This document shows, piece after piece, positions 21,941 to 32,540 of a stretch of 64,000 bases of DNA (within the stretch, counting starts at the first letter, position 1; the number at the start of each line of letters is the position of its first letter). A program made the translations under genes and the position numbers. The notes under the pieces are model-generated. The model was given only the letters and a program-made list of their open reading frames with translations. It was not told the DNA's origin and made no database searches. Source of the stretch: Bedellia somnulentella (Eukaryota > Arthropoda > Insecta > Lepidoptera > Bedelliidae); NCBI GenBank assembly GCA_963576735.1, contig OY755175.1, positions 17,996,401 through 18,060,400 of the forward strand, in the 5' to 3' direction.

Positions 21941-22846
21941 ATTAAATTAGGTAACATTATTATCTATTCAATAAAAAAAGAATCATAGAAATCCGTAGAC
22001 AAACACCGAAATTATACATAAAATAAGCCATCGCGCCCGTGACCAAAACCAAATCTTTACTAATTTACATATAACATACTAGATGGCGCCAGTAGTTGCA
22101 TCCTACATCACGTAATGATTTATTTTTTAGACTGTTATAAATACTTCATAGCGTTTTATTTCAAAATTTGCTATTAAGTGGAAATACTGAATAGTTCATT
22201 AAAGCGCATTTAAAATCACCAATCCACACTGTGAAGGGAGTGCTATAATTTAAATAAATTGAAAACATTGCGCTGAATTTCACAATGTTTGAGCAGTGAC
22301 TGAAAAAAGAAACCTCAGATATTTAAAAAAACAACGCTACCCGTGCGAAGCTGGGGCGATCCACTATTCTTAATAAAATACGAAAAATGAACACAAAGGA
22401 GAATTTGAACCCTGACGCAAGGAATTATACGAGTATGTATGATTTCTAATTACTAAACTGCTAGGCCATAGTGACTGACTCAATAGTGGATGTAATATTG
22501 CAAAGCATTCATATCTATTTTAATTTGGCAGCTTTAATATTACTATAGATAGAGAAGCACATAGATTGGCAGTAAGTGACAAACGTCATAGCATTAACGT
22601 CAAAAAAGGCAGGACTTCTCACGGACACGATAACAGCCCACAACGGTTTTAGCACAAAACATAAAAGAAAATAATTAACTTATTTTCGTTAATTCTGGTA
22701 TTTAAGTCTTAGCTTTGGTGATTTTTTGATAAAGTTATTAATATTTAACAGCACAGAACCTAAATCAAATACATATTATTTGGCAAACATAATTTTTTTA
22801 GCTATTTATGTCCAAATTAAGACTGTAATAATCACCAGTCTATCGC

Positions 22847-22978
22847 CCGATTTCTGAATTGAGTAGTCAAGCTGAGAACAACTTAAGTATCGTTTTGTCT
22901 CATTCAGTTGTTACGATTTCAATGCGAGAGAACGATATTTAAGTTTTTCTCAGCTGAAATACTCAATTCAGAAATCGG
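22847..22978. mobile_element. 132 bp hairpin MITE, copy 2
   Basis: Same ends and same length as 13477-13608 (CCGATTTCTGAATTGAGTA...TACTCAATTCAGAAATCGG). Nested in the 3.3 kb element. Confidence 0.85.
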
Positions 22979-23700
22979 TAGTATATGTTTTATTATAGAT
23001 CTCAAAGTTTTCAATGCAAATATATGATAAATAATATCTTTTTTCATCATATTATTACAATTACATTACAATAACAAATACGTGAATTTTTATAAATTTT
23101 AATAGGGCTATTATGGAATCCCCTATAATAATATCACGCACATACACTCATTTGCGCACACCGTTGTACTTATTTTGGTTTCGCCTATCATCTTTGTATT
23201 GCCCATCTATATACGTAAGTTAAGCATAATAAATCTGTGAATATTTGATAAATACATGCAGTGACAGTTACGTGTACCATTTTTGTGAATTGCCAAATAT
23301 TTTATCCAAATGTGTCTCTTGTAACAAGACTGTAAAGTTACTTTTCGCAGATTTATATTTTGTATACTTACTAATTTTGTAAAAGGAAAATGGCATCTGT
23401 ACGAATACATTTAAGAATTTTAAACTGTATACCTAGTGCTTTAAGGTATATTTTCCTTAAATGTTCAGATATTTATGATCACCCTGTCTGAGCAGATAAC
23501 TTTGACGAGTTGTGCTTTCAGATATTATTGTCTCGTTGTGTGTTCAGATTTAATTGAAAACCCACTGCTCATATATTTGTGTCGAATTGAGTGTTCAGAT
23601 CTTATTGATCTTATTTACCGTAAAGAATTTATTGAAATTTATTGTTGCTCAGAAATATTTGAGTACCTCGGCCGCTCCGATATATCTGATGGCGACTGTA

Positions 23701-23955
23701 CAAAGTACCCACGTTTTGCTTGGACAGTGTACTCACGTGATAGGGGACAGGCCTATCGCAGTTTTGTACGAATACACTGTCACATGACTAAGTACAACTT
23801 AGCCATGGGGCTTTCCTCACGATTTTTTCCCTCACCGTCAACAACCATGATGAATTAACCCAAAAAGACAAATTGGTGTAGGTCCGACCCGGGATTTGAA
23901 CCCATACCTGTCTGCATGATAGTGAAGTAGTCTACCTACTGAGCTATCAAGGTGG
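23701..23955 (-). repeat. F2 SINE, head-side piece
   Basis: Continues the F2 unit broken at 20360: AGTACCCACGTTTTGCTTGG, CTGTCACATGACTAAGTACA, then an antisense B box GGGATTTGAACCC and the head GAGCTATCAAGGTGG. Confidence 0.85.
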
Positions 23956-24005
23956 TCCATATGTTGAATCGATGATAATTTAAACACAAACATACATTTA
24001 TATAT

Positions 24006-24011
24006 TTTATT
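24006..24011 (-). terminator. Candidate polyadenylation signal for paralog B gene
   Basis: AATAAA on the minus strand about 240 bp after the paralog B stop, in AT-rich DNA. Position is plausible, nothing more. Confidence 0.35.
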
Positions 24012-24250
24012 ACTTTAAAGTTAATCTTTACAAAGATAAATAAACTATATAACTCTAAATTTAAAAAGTAACATACATCTAAATAAATCAAATTATTACT
24101 GTAAAATAAAATCTTAAAAATATTTTAAAATTACTGCAGGGCAGCTACTTCTTGCTTAGTTTTACAAATTATAAAATATTATATACGATGAAAAATTAAT
24201 AGTAACAACAGTAACATTGTGCATTTAGTTATATAAGTAGGTATACGTTT

Positions 24251-24314
24251 TCAAGGCAGTTCCCCTATCTTTCTCAGAGCTTGGACTTTTGCGGTTTGTT
24301 TACATGCTGGGCAG
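24251..24314 (-). CDS. Paralog B exon 4 (last)
   Basis: Acceptor TTATTTGCAG, 64 nt, ends CPACKQTAKVQALRKIGELP then TGA at 24253-24251. Too short for ORF finding; recognised from its match to the last exon of paralog A. Confidence 0.8.
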
Positions 24315-27300
24315 CTGCAAATAAAAAAACATGGCAACATATTAATTATTTAAAAAAAAACATAACAAATGTCTATTATCTTAATGGCTTAGGATCTATT
24401 TAGCCACTGTCTTGTAAAAGGGTGAAACATGAACGATACCACTCCTTTATGTTCTGTGGGTTAAGCACTAAATTAAATAGGAAAGTGCGAAGTGGCTGTC
24501 TTGCTGTGTAGTGTCGGCTTAGAATAGCACTAGCCCATTTCTTCCGGTGGGTGTACGTAAGAGGCGACTAACGGTGTTGGGGCTTTTAAGGGATTTTTGG
24601 GCGATGCGGTTGGAGACCTATCACCAACAACCTTTACTTTACCATCTTTTCCCCACTCAACTTTTCAAACGTGGCTGAGGAATTTCGAATTCCTTAGTTC
24701 TGGCTACCCCTTCTAGGGATTTATAGCCGTGAGTATATGTATGTATGTATGTATGAAAGTGCGAAGTGAATATGTTACGCAATTTAAGTGATAGGAATGT
24801 GGGTGGTGTTGTTAGTAGAGGACGGCCGCGTAAGACGTTTGAAATCCAAATCGAAAAATAAAAGAGTGAGAAAGATTGTCTCTGCCTACACCAATGGGAA
24901 CAGCGAGCGTGAGTATAAGTAAGTAGATTATTGGATAGATACAGAATTTTAATTGATATTCCACCAGAGATATGAAAGGTTTTCATTCATTTACTTCACC
25001 TCGCTCAACAACATCTTAAGCAGGAAGCTGTATTATTGGTTGACGCCTGCTCCCGCGGTACGTACGGTAATAAATCAATCTGTGGTCTTGACTTTATCAT
25101 CGTCATGTGAATAATTGTCTGTTCATCTAAATATACAAAACCCAAAGGTGACATATCAACGCACGGCCCAAACCACCGGACAGATCGGGCTGAAAATTCC
25201 ACCCCTAAGGGGGTTAAAAGGGGGCTGAAAGTTGGAATAAAACATCGTCAATTTTGAAGCTATACACAATGATATAAAAATTACAAGGCTATTTGGTAAA
25301 AGTTAAGATTATTTTAAATCTTTTTGTTCATGAAAACCTCATATGGGGATTATTACTAATAAATAAAGAATATACAAAGGAAAGAAAAATTTCGACACAG
25401 GCGGGATTCGAACCCGCGACCTCGCGTATACGCCCCCGTCACTCTTGCCAATTGAGCTACCGTGTCAAGAATTTCGCGCTGGCAGCCATTGACACGGTAG
25501 CTCAATTGGCAAGAGCGACGGGGGCGTATACCCGAGGTCGCGGGTTCGAATCCCGCCTGTGTCGAAATTTTTCTTTCTTTTATTTATTCTTTATTTATTA
25601 GTAAAAGTTAAGATTGACGCGTTTTACGATTTATGGAAATACAGGGTGTATTAAGAGGGTAAAAAGGAAGGGGTGAGTTTGCAAACTCCGTAGATGCAAA
25701 TTGGTATTTGGCTATAAGACGGAAGTGCTTTAGAATTTCTGGAATTCACCCTTTGAGTGGGTGGAGGGGCGGGAATAGTAGAAAATGGGTGATGGGGAAA
25801 GGGGGCTAAAATTCAAAAGTGACTGATTCTATCAACACCTAGTCCGAACCGCTAAACTTATGGACATCGACCACTAAATAGTAATATAAATAGTAATAAT
25901 AATACTTCTTAACCCGAGCGAGTTCTTTAATCAAAACAATAGCGTAAGCGAAGCCGAGGGCACCAGCTAGTACATTATAAAATAATATCGGAAAGAGACA
26001 AAACAATATCCTTACTCCTTATAAACATGTTTGTCCTTCCAAAACATTTTCTGGGTGTCGCAGTAGTATCGGTCTTGTTTTCGATCCCATTCCGCACACT
26101 CCATTCGCCATTCCGGAGGCACGTACTGCCGCTTGAATTTCGGTAAACTAAGCTAAAAATTAAACAGAAAAAATATAAATTCCACTGTTAAAATAAATTA
26201 ATCTTGTGCAATATAATGTCTGCCTTTCTGTTCTAGAGCGCTTCAAACATAATATCTACGGAAACTAATTGAACTTAGTTGACTACGCTCCTACGTGGTC
26301 TAATAGTCAGAGCATAGGCTTAAAACCTCGAGGTCTTGGTACCGAATTCTGAAAGGACTCTCATAAAATCAATTATTTAGTTTATTGCTGGTCCGTAGTG
26401 GCAGGCTAAATTATCTACATTGAGCAAAAGGTAACACAATTCTGCGCCTCGGACGATACGGAATACAGTCTTCGTTCCTGGCGATATACTATCAAGGTAC
26501 CTACTAGCCAAAACTAGGCTAAAGTATTACACAGAATATATGACCTGTGCTAGCACGCAGTTAGACAGTGTCCTACTATTTAGGGCTGGAATGGATTTTC
26601 ACGACAGTAAAACTCACCGGATCACTTCGCTCCGGCAAATCTGGAAGCGGTGCCTCAACCCTTCGCATATTCACAGCAGAAACCAAATCACGGTTAGCTC
26701 GCTCATAGTCAGTCTTGTAAACGTCTTCGATGATGGTCTTCCGAGCTGCTTCACTGCTCACATCGTCTAGGGAACATCCTGGACTAATGTATAGTCGAGG
26801 TCGAGTACGTATCACGTGTTTATGTGATTCGTCTTTTATTATCGGCGTGCTCTGAATGCAAAATGAGTAGAAGAATATACTACTATTCAATTAGAGTTGG
26901 AATATAATAGGACCGCAGTATTAATTAAGCCACTTTTCCGGGGAAAAAGATGAAAATAAGATCTTGTGTATGATTGTTATGAGTGTCCCCTGAGGGTCCG
27001 CGAGTATGTGTAGGGGTTTCAAGTGGCGGATCCATCCCTCCTAACCCCATCGTGCCCCCTAACCGCCATTCCAATGTTGTATGACATATGAAAATAAAGT
27101 ATTTATTTCAAGCTCCATTCCTTGTGCCCCAACAGAAAAAGTATTTACCGCTTTGTGCCCCCCAGAATAAAATGTTAGATCCACCCTTGCAAGACAAGGG
27201 TTCGCCGTCTTTAATTCGGAGTGGCATATAGAGTTTATAAAAAAGAACGGCGTTTTTCGGGGGTCCATGGACTCAACATTTGTAAATAGAAAAGATATTA

Positions 27301-27813
27301 TTGTACATCCCAGTTCAAACATATTATTTAATGAACGTACTACTAATCCTATCACTTAAACCGATTTCATTCAGGCAACCTTAAAAATACGATTAAGTTT
27401 TAATAATTCAACTGAAAAATGCATTATTCATGTCAAATATTTTGCTACTCTAAGCTGACAGTACACTACGCATATTGTGTGTGTAAATACCAGCCTATAT
27501 CCTATACTATTGAGCTAAATATTAACCTACTAACAATATCGTACGGTGTCCGAGGATTGGTCCCAAGTATTTCTTTAGGTTTGTGGTATAACAAGAATGG
27601 TAATCGTTTGTTACACGGAGAGCATGTTTCAGTATGGTTCAGAAGAACATCTGGCTTCGGTTTCTCTCGAGTGGGCTGCGGTGGTCTGGTAAAAGGAGCT
27701 CTTTTCTCAATCTGTGGCAGTCGGTAATCATTCAAATAAGTTGTTTGGTCCTGAAATAGCATGGTATTGTACTTTTGTACGCGGACCGTAGGATATATCT
27801 TTAAGAAATCCAT
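24251..27813 (-). CDS. Unrecognised 237-residue protein, paralog B (four exons)
   Basis: Minus-strand exons 27813-27535, 26851-26618, 26152-26016 and 24314-24251 join in frame (phases 0, 0, 2) to 237 codons plus TGA. Start at ATG 27813-27811, the MDFLK shared with paralog A; an in-frame ATG further upstream would add a hydrophobic stretch not present in A and was not chosen. Landmarks: KRLPFLLYHKPKEI, VIRTRPRLYISPG, RRVEAPLPDLP, YVPPEWRMECAEWDRKQDRY, FWKDKHVYKD and CPACKQTA. The even conservation of the frame across four exons argues that both copies are functional. Family and function unknown to me. Compared with A, most change is in the proline-rich part of exon 1. Confidence 0.82.
24503..24755 (+). 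repeat. F1 SINE, complete copy
   Basis: TGTGTAGTGTCGGCTTAGAA head, CGTAAGAGGCGACTAACGG core, GGGCGATGCGGTTGGAGACC, GGCTGAGGAATTTCGAATTC, CTGGCTACCCCTTCTAGGGA, GCCGTGAGTATATG and a (TATG)4 tail. Best plus-strand reference in paralog B intron 3. Confidence 0.9.
24790..24925 (+). repeat. F3 LINE 3' end fragment
   Basis: Contains a coding remnant RGRPRKTFEIQIEK, a motif of LINE ORF2 C-termini, then GTCTCTGCCTACACCAATGG and GCGTGAGTATAAGTAAG. In paralog B intron 3, right after the F1 copy. Confidence 0.65.
25318..25610. mobile_element. F4 foldback element with two opposed tRNA-like cores
   Basis: Arms run from TTTTTGTTCATGAAAACCTC to about 25468 and from about 25489 to TTATTTATTAGTAA, with a ~20 bp spacer (GAATTTCGCGCTGGCAGCCA). 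Each arm carries the tRNA-like unit; the right one is 25491-25563 with acceptor stem GACACGG/CTGTGTC, D stem GCTC/GAGC and T arm GCGGGTTCGAATCCCGC. The left is its antisense, lacking the same few bases at its core. In paralog B intron 3. Confidence 0.85.
26016..26152 (-). CDS. Paralog B exon 3
   Basis: Acceptor TAATTTTTAG, donor AAGGA|GTAAGG, 137 nt. Encodes YVPPEWRMECAEWDRKQ and TQKMFWKDKHVYK. Reading on without splicing gives an immediate TAA inside the donor, so splicing to exon 4 is required for the CxxC tail. Confidence 0.82.
26618..26851 (-). CDS. Paralog B exon 2
   Basis: Acceptor TGCATTCAG, donor CCG|GTGAGT, 234 nt, 78 codons. Encodes HVIRTRPRLYISPGCSLDDV, EDVYKTDYERAN and MRRVEAPLPDLPER. 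Confidence 0.82.
27535..27813 (-). CDS. Paralog B exon 1 with start codon
   Basis: 279 nt, 93 codons, donor GATATT|GTTAGT (less ideal than the GTAAGT of paralog A, same position). Encodes MDFLKIYPTVRVQKYNTMLF and NKRLPFLLYHKPKEI. Confidence 0.8.
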
Positions 27814-28124
27814 CCTAAAATTAATACAAATAGGCAAACAAACACTAAAACCACAAACTATATAGAGATTACTACGTGGCAAACTATAGGCAAACGCTCT
27901 AAAGACAAACGTTAAGTAGAAGTTTGACATAGATTTGCAAAATTGTTGTCACCAAGAGTGTAAAATATTGTAATGAATCATAGACATACGTGTCTATCTT
28001 ATTATTTTACAATACCTAGGCGTGCGTGGGTTTTTTTTGGGTATCAATTATAATCTAAACCTCTCTAACCAAAACTAGGCTGAGAAACTAGGTAAATACT
28101 TACTAATACGGATCACGTCGAAGT

Positions 28125-28290
28125 GATAGTATCCTCACAGCCCATATATGTCCCCACCAAGGGGCTCGAGCCTGCCCTATATAGGGCGATTTGGCCATAG
28201 GCGGCGGGTTGGCAGACTAACGACTACTACCGTAATAGCAGCCGGGACCGACTGCTTAACGTGCCCTCCGAGGCACGGATGATAGTACCT
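28125..28290 (-). repeat. F5 SINE, 3' part
   Basis: CTCACAGCCCATATATGTCC, CCAAGGGGCTCGAGCC, GGTTGGCAGACTAACGAC, GGGACCGACTGCTTAACG match the 3' part of the F5 copy at 40806. The tRNA-like head is absent. Confidence 0.8.
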
Positions 28291-28437
28291 ATACTCGATA
28301 AGTATCTTTGAAGAAAACTTGTTCGTACTAACCGTCAAAAATGACCTTCTATTCATGCTAATCGACATAATGAAAACTAAAAATAGGAGACAACATGAAA
28401 ATTCTAAAATATAAAATACTAATGCTATATTTTAAAT

Positions 28438-28562
28438 CATTTTGTTCATGAAAACCTCATGAGGGGATTATTACTAATAAATAAAGAATAAATAAAGGAA
28501 AGAAAAATTTCTGCCGCCTGTGTCGAAATTTTTCTTTCCTTTATTTATTCTTTATTTATTAC
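28438..28562. mobile_element. F4 foldback element, collapsed derivative
   Basis: TTCATGAAAACCTCATGAGG, AATAAATAAAGGAAAGAAAA on one side and GTGTCGAAATTTTTCTTTCC, TTTATTTATTCTTTATTTAT on the other meet at TTTCTGCCGCCTG. Both tRNA-like cores are deleted, leaving a nearly pure hairpin. Confidence 0.78.
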
Positions 28563-29772
28563 TAATGCTATATAATGGACGTGAAGGGCGAAAGTGGATC
28601 GAGGTGCGAGAAAGCTTGAGAAAAAAATCACAGGAGGTGAGGGGAGGAATTTAAGCAATTTGAAAAGGAGGCAACAGAAAGAAGAAGTCACAGACTAGAA
28701 AAGACAAGTAAGGTATGTGGAAGTCTTTGGGGGCAGTATTTAATTTGTGACCTATATAGGCTCATTATGGCAGTGGAGTAGAATATGAGGCTAGATATTC
28801 TGCGAACCAGAGTAGTCATTTTCTAGTATTTTTCTTGCATTAACCTACTTCTAAAGTCCTTAATATTCGAGACTAGACTGATCTACTATCTAAAAGAACT
28901 AATTATGAATAGAAAAATCTTTATATCTGACTTTTAAAACCTTATGAATCCCCGTATTGCCCTTCCCCCGTATTGTAATCCCTTAATGGGTTTGTCTCTG
29001 AATTTGGTGTACCTCTGGTAGTAAATAACTTTGATTTGCCAGATAGAGCTCTGTTATAGTGGACAAATATGTTAGAATGTTTAAAAACAGAGACGGTAAT
29101 CGATATTTCACATAACGAAGCTAACTGGAATAAATTGGAGCCATATATTTGGGAGTCAGTGACTATATCAGTGTAACCAAGATGTGAGACTTATATTGAA
29201 ATGGAAGTTTAAAGTAGGCTTTCAGTTCATTTAAACTGGGTTTTGGTATAGTTACATAAAATCAGCAAGAGGCGTGCAAAAAAGGACTTGTCGCGAATTA
29301 ATAATAGTGGCCTGTCTCACAAGTGGGCCATACATGCTGACTCTAAACCTCATGCTTACAAGGGAATGTTATGTAGGTCATAAATAAGTTACAGTTTATC
29401 TGGTTCTACGTTTCAGTATTTTGGAATTTATAAATACATTAAATTTAAGAGTTCCATAGCATATTAAGAGTGAAATCGATATAGATATAATATTAAATAA
29501 TCCTATTATTGCTGGGTCCGTAATATTTAATAAAAGCCTTAAAAACGGGGAATGATTTTTATTTACTGATTAGTACACACTTAATCTTGCATATCTTATA
29601 AATATTATTGCTTTACTGTATTAACACTTTACATTCATAAATATATTTTTCTATATAATAAAGTACTTGGTTCAAATATCTTCACGCGTCATTAAGTCGA
29701 AATAATAAAGACGAAATCAACAAGTAATGAGAAATGGTGATTACACTAAACATTCTTAATCATTACTTTCCA

Positions 29773-29822
29773 TAGGCGATCGATAGTCTCTGCCTACCCC
29801 AATGAGAATAATGGGCGGATAT
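29773..29822 (+). repeat. F3 LINE 3' fragment
   Basis: GCGATCGATAGTCTCTGCCT, ACCCCAATGAGAATAATGGGCG: only the 3' module remains. Confidence 0.6.
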
Positions 29823-30554
29823 CCGTAGCCAATGACTCGTTTGTGAGAATACTTCACAATGATGATCAAAATGATAAAAAATATAATTTAATTCATTCAA
29901 ATTATAATACAAATGACTAAAATAAAACCTACATTATTTACGACACTTCATTAAGGTACTCAATTTGACAACTTGTTATTTTCAGTCTATACAATCAGTT
30001 CATTCAATCCATCACGCTTGAAGCGATCATTAAGTCAATTTATTATAAAATTATGTTAACGATTAAATATTTTGGACATTGATAGATTATAGAAAATTTG
30101 TATACAGAAATCTAATTAATAAAAAGTAAAAATATTTATGTTAAAATCACTAAATTTACAATAACTAATAATTAATGAATGAATTTAATATATACAGTAA
30201 AATAAATAAAATTATTATTTCACATAAAAATGTAGCTGCACACATTTCTATAAGCTAACACGATTAACGTAGGCGATGTATAATCATTAAATATTTGAAA
30301 AGTATCAAATTAATTTACATACACATTTGATATTGATATTCTATCATATAAATATTTCCTTAACTTCTAAATCGATCCAATCATCGACATCAATCCAAAA
30401 CGCGAAAATGAGATGTAACTTGAAATTCTAACGTAAATAATATCAAACATAACAACAAAAACCATATCAAATATTACAAAATAATCATATTCTGCCAGAC
30501 TACCTTGTTGCACGTGGCATTTTTAACGTGAAAACCTTCAAGCCGTACAGGTAT

Positions 30555-30745
30555 TACATACATACATATACTCACGGCCATAAATCCCAAAACGGGGACG
30601 CCAGAGCTTCCGAGCCAGAAACTCCTCAGCCACAACTGGAAGTTGATAGGGGACAAGATGATAGTAAAAAGCCTTATACCCTTAGTCGCCTTTTACGACA
30701 CCCGTCCGTAGAAAGGGGTAGTGACATTCTAAGCCGGCACTACAG
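30555..30745 (-). repeat. F1 SINE, internally deleted copy
   Basis: TACATACATACATATACTCA, CGGGGACGCCAGAGCTTCCG, TAGTCGCCTTTTACGACACC, TTCTAAGCCGGCACTAC. The TGATGGGTCTCC part is missing. Confidence 0.82.
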
Positions 30746-30959
30746 GTATTCCAGTATGTAATATATCTTCACGACAGATACAAGACATTCCAAACAAATA
30801 CATGGACCCTAATGATTAGCCAAATGTACATAATAATCTAAAGAGAAACAAACAGAAGTTGGGTCCGAGATCGAACTTTTTCACACTCATTCTTAGACGT
30901 AATAAACACCAATTCGATTGTTCATGTGCAAGTGATGGTCCCAAATTTCATTCAACCCC

Positions 30960-31760
30960 ATTTTGATGCTCACAACACGATATGACCCCCCGATGTGTCT
31001 TTTCCTCCAAGTTTTAGCAGGCCGTGAGTATGTGTTTTATATATTTTACTAAAAGTACTAACATCCGTTCCTAATGAAAGATGTACACAACACAATATTT
31101 CCCTGTCTATTAAATAAAACTTCTGACATCCAAACACGAGGCCGCGACCGCGTGACACATATTTCTGCTGTCTTTTTCCCTCGGTTATGGACCCAACTTC
31201 CATTAGTTCCTATAAGATGATGTGTCTTTTACTTCGTGTTTAAATTAGTGAATTTCCCATCTTCAAACATCCATTCGTTCTTCTATTCACAAAACAATAT
31301 ACCCCCTATCTAATATATACAATTTCTGACGTCACGCGGCCAAACACAAGTGACACCTCACCTCCGCGTCCACGTCACGTGACATGGCTAACAACGTTTA
31401 TTCCTATTCCAACATTTAAAACACGATACATCGGTAATGTAAGAGACATTGTTATTTTTCCTTAGTTATACTTAAAGACCCAACTTCGATTTTTTCCTAT
31501 TTAGCTACTCACAACACGATATATTTTGCTGCCTTTTCTCTCTCAAATTTTGGTAAAGGACCCAACTTCCATTAGTTCCTATAAGATGATGTCTCTTTTG
31601 CTTCATTTCCTTATATTCACAAAATAATGTACCCTCTATCTAATATATACAATTTCTGACGTCACGCGGCCAAACACAAAGCCGCGAGTGCCCCGACCGC
31701 GTGACACCTCACCTCCGCGTCCGCGTCACGTGACATGGCCAGCAGCCGACCACGTGACAC
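30960..31760. repeat. Imperfect tandem repeat, unit about 370 bp, two to three copies
   Basis: Blocks GGACCCAACTTCCATTAGTT and CCTATAAGATGATGT recur at about 31190 and 31559; TCTGACGTCACGCGGCCAAA at about 31326 and 31656; CTCACCTCCGCGTCC and CGTCACGTGACATGGC follow in both. A third, more diverged unit starts near 30960 (GCTCACAACACGATATG, GCCGCGACCGCGTGACAC). Clearly richer in CpG than its surroundings. No credible ORF. Confidence 0.75.
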
Positions 31761-31914
31761 GCGCGTCACTTCCGTGTCTATTGTGGATAGTTCCGGATGT
31801 GAGGTGCGGAGGTTGTAGAGTTCTGTGTAGAGTTTACCTGGAATATAAACGAAGTTTATTTACTTATGATAATAGAAGTTAGAAAATAGAATGTTAAGAT
31901 AGTTTTGTCAAGTA

Positions 31915-32155
31915 GAGAGGATGGATGAGAGTAAATTGGTGATGGAAATATGTAGTAAATGTGAATGATAATGTTAGCAGAAGACGACTACGGACAGATG
32001 ACACTTTTAGATCAAACAAAGAATGCACTTAAAAAGGTAGGCGACCGAAATCTGGAAAAGCCCTTATATATGCAAAAATATAAAATTCGAGATTTGCCAA
32101 GATTGTACTAAGTGAAATGAGAACTAATGGCGTGAGTATATGTATGAATGTATTT
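31915..32155 (+). repeat. F3 LINE 3' end, degenerate
   Basis: Faint coding remnant (VNDNVSRRRLRTDD) with stops, then CCAAGATTGTACTAAGTG and GAACTAATGGCGTGAGTATA TGTATG at the 3' end. Confidence 0.5.
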
Positions 32156-32179
32156 TTCTTTGAACTTAGATATATTTCA

Positions 32180-32540
32180 TAACATAACATAAGCGTTCAC
32201 GCCAAATATCCCCGAAGGGGTTGGCAGAGGTACTAATACTTCTGAACATCACGTGACTTTGTCACCTGGTGTTCAGAGTACCCACGTTTTGCATGGACAG
32301 TGTACTCACGTGATAGGGGGCAGGCCTATCGCCGTTTTGTAGGAATACACTGTCACATGACTAAGTACAACTCAGCCATGTGGGTTTCCTCACGATGTTT
32401 TCCCTCACCGTTAACAACCATGATAAATTAACCACACATATGTCTTTAGAAAAGACAAATTGGTGTAGGCCCGACCCAGGATTTGAACACTAGTCGTTTG
32501 CACGATAACCCAGTGTTCTACCCACTGGGCTATCACGGTT
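32180..32540 (-). repeat. F2 SINE, full-length young copy
   Basis: AACATAACATAAGCGTTCAC tail, CCCCGAAGGGGTTGGCAGAG stem, body, then CAGGATTTGAACACTAGTCG and CCCACTGGGCTATCACGG head. Differs at few positions from the copies at 59821 and 63013. Confidence 0.9.

Larger units (their letters stand above)
20361..23698. mobile_element. 3.3 kb TA-flanked element with long inverted ends, no transposase
   Basis: Starts CAGTCGCCATCAGATATATC and ends with the exact complement; TA on both sides (20359-20360, 23699-23700). The inverted arms cover about 20361-20616 and 23412-23698, the left one with a deletion of roughly 30 bp. The tips are those of a short hairpin MITE I know to be widespread in Lepidoptera, normally far smaller. 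The interior carries an F4 foldback element, the 132 bp MITE copy 2 and a repeat with CTGTCTGTCTGTCGG and CTACTCGACGGATTTTAACG blocks. No transposase ORF. TA duplication points to Tc1/mariner-type mobilisation. Confidence 0.82.
19655..24250. other. Region between the two paralogous genes
   Basis: Mostly taken up by the 3.3 kb TA-flanked element and the SINE it split. Stretches 19655-20324 and 23956-24250 hold AT-rich flank: the first should contain the paralog A promoter, the second the paralog B 3' UTR. No TATA box or other promoter element is convincing. Confidence 0.5.

Noticed and set aside
23475..23858. 127-codon plus-strand ORF
   Set aside because: Runs from the arm of the 3.3 kb element into an F2 SINE; the similar ORF at 20273-20521 is its inverted partner.
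25491..25563. Possible tRNA gene
   Set aside because: Acceptor, D and T stems are good, but the anticodon stem is shifted, the loop has eight bases and lacks U33; the unit is repeated inside mobile elements.
27419..27727. Plus-strand ORF of 102 codons
   Set aside because: Antisense shadow of paralog B exon 1.
31688..31882. 64-codon plus-strand ORF
   Set aside because: Falls in the CpG-rich tandem repeat, low complexity start, no match to any family.
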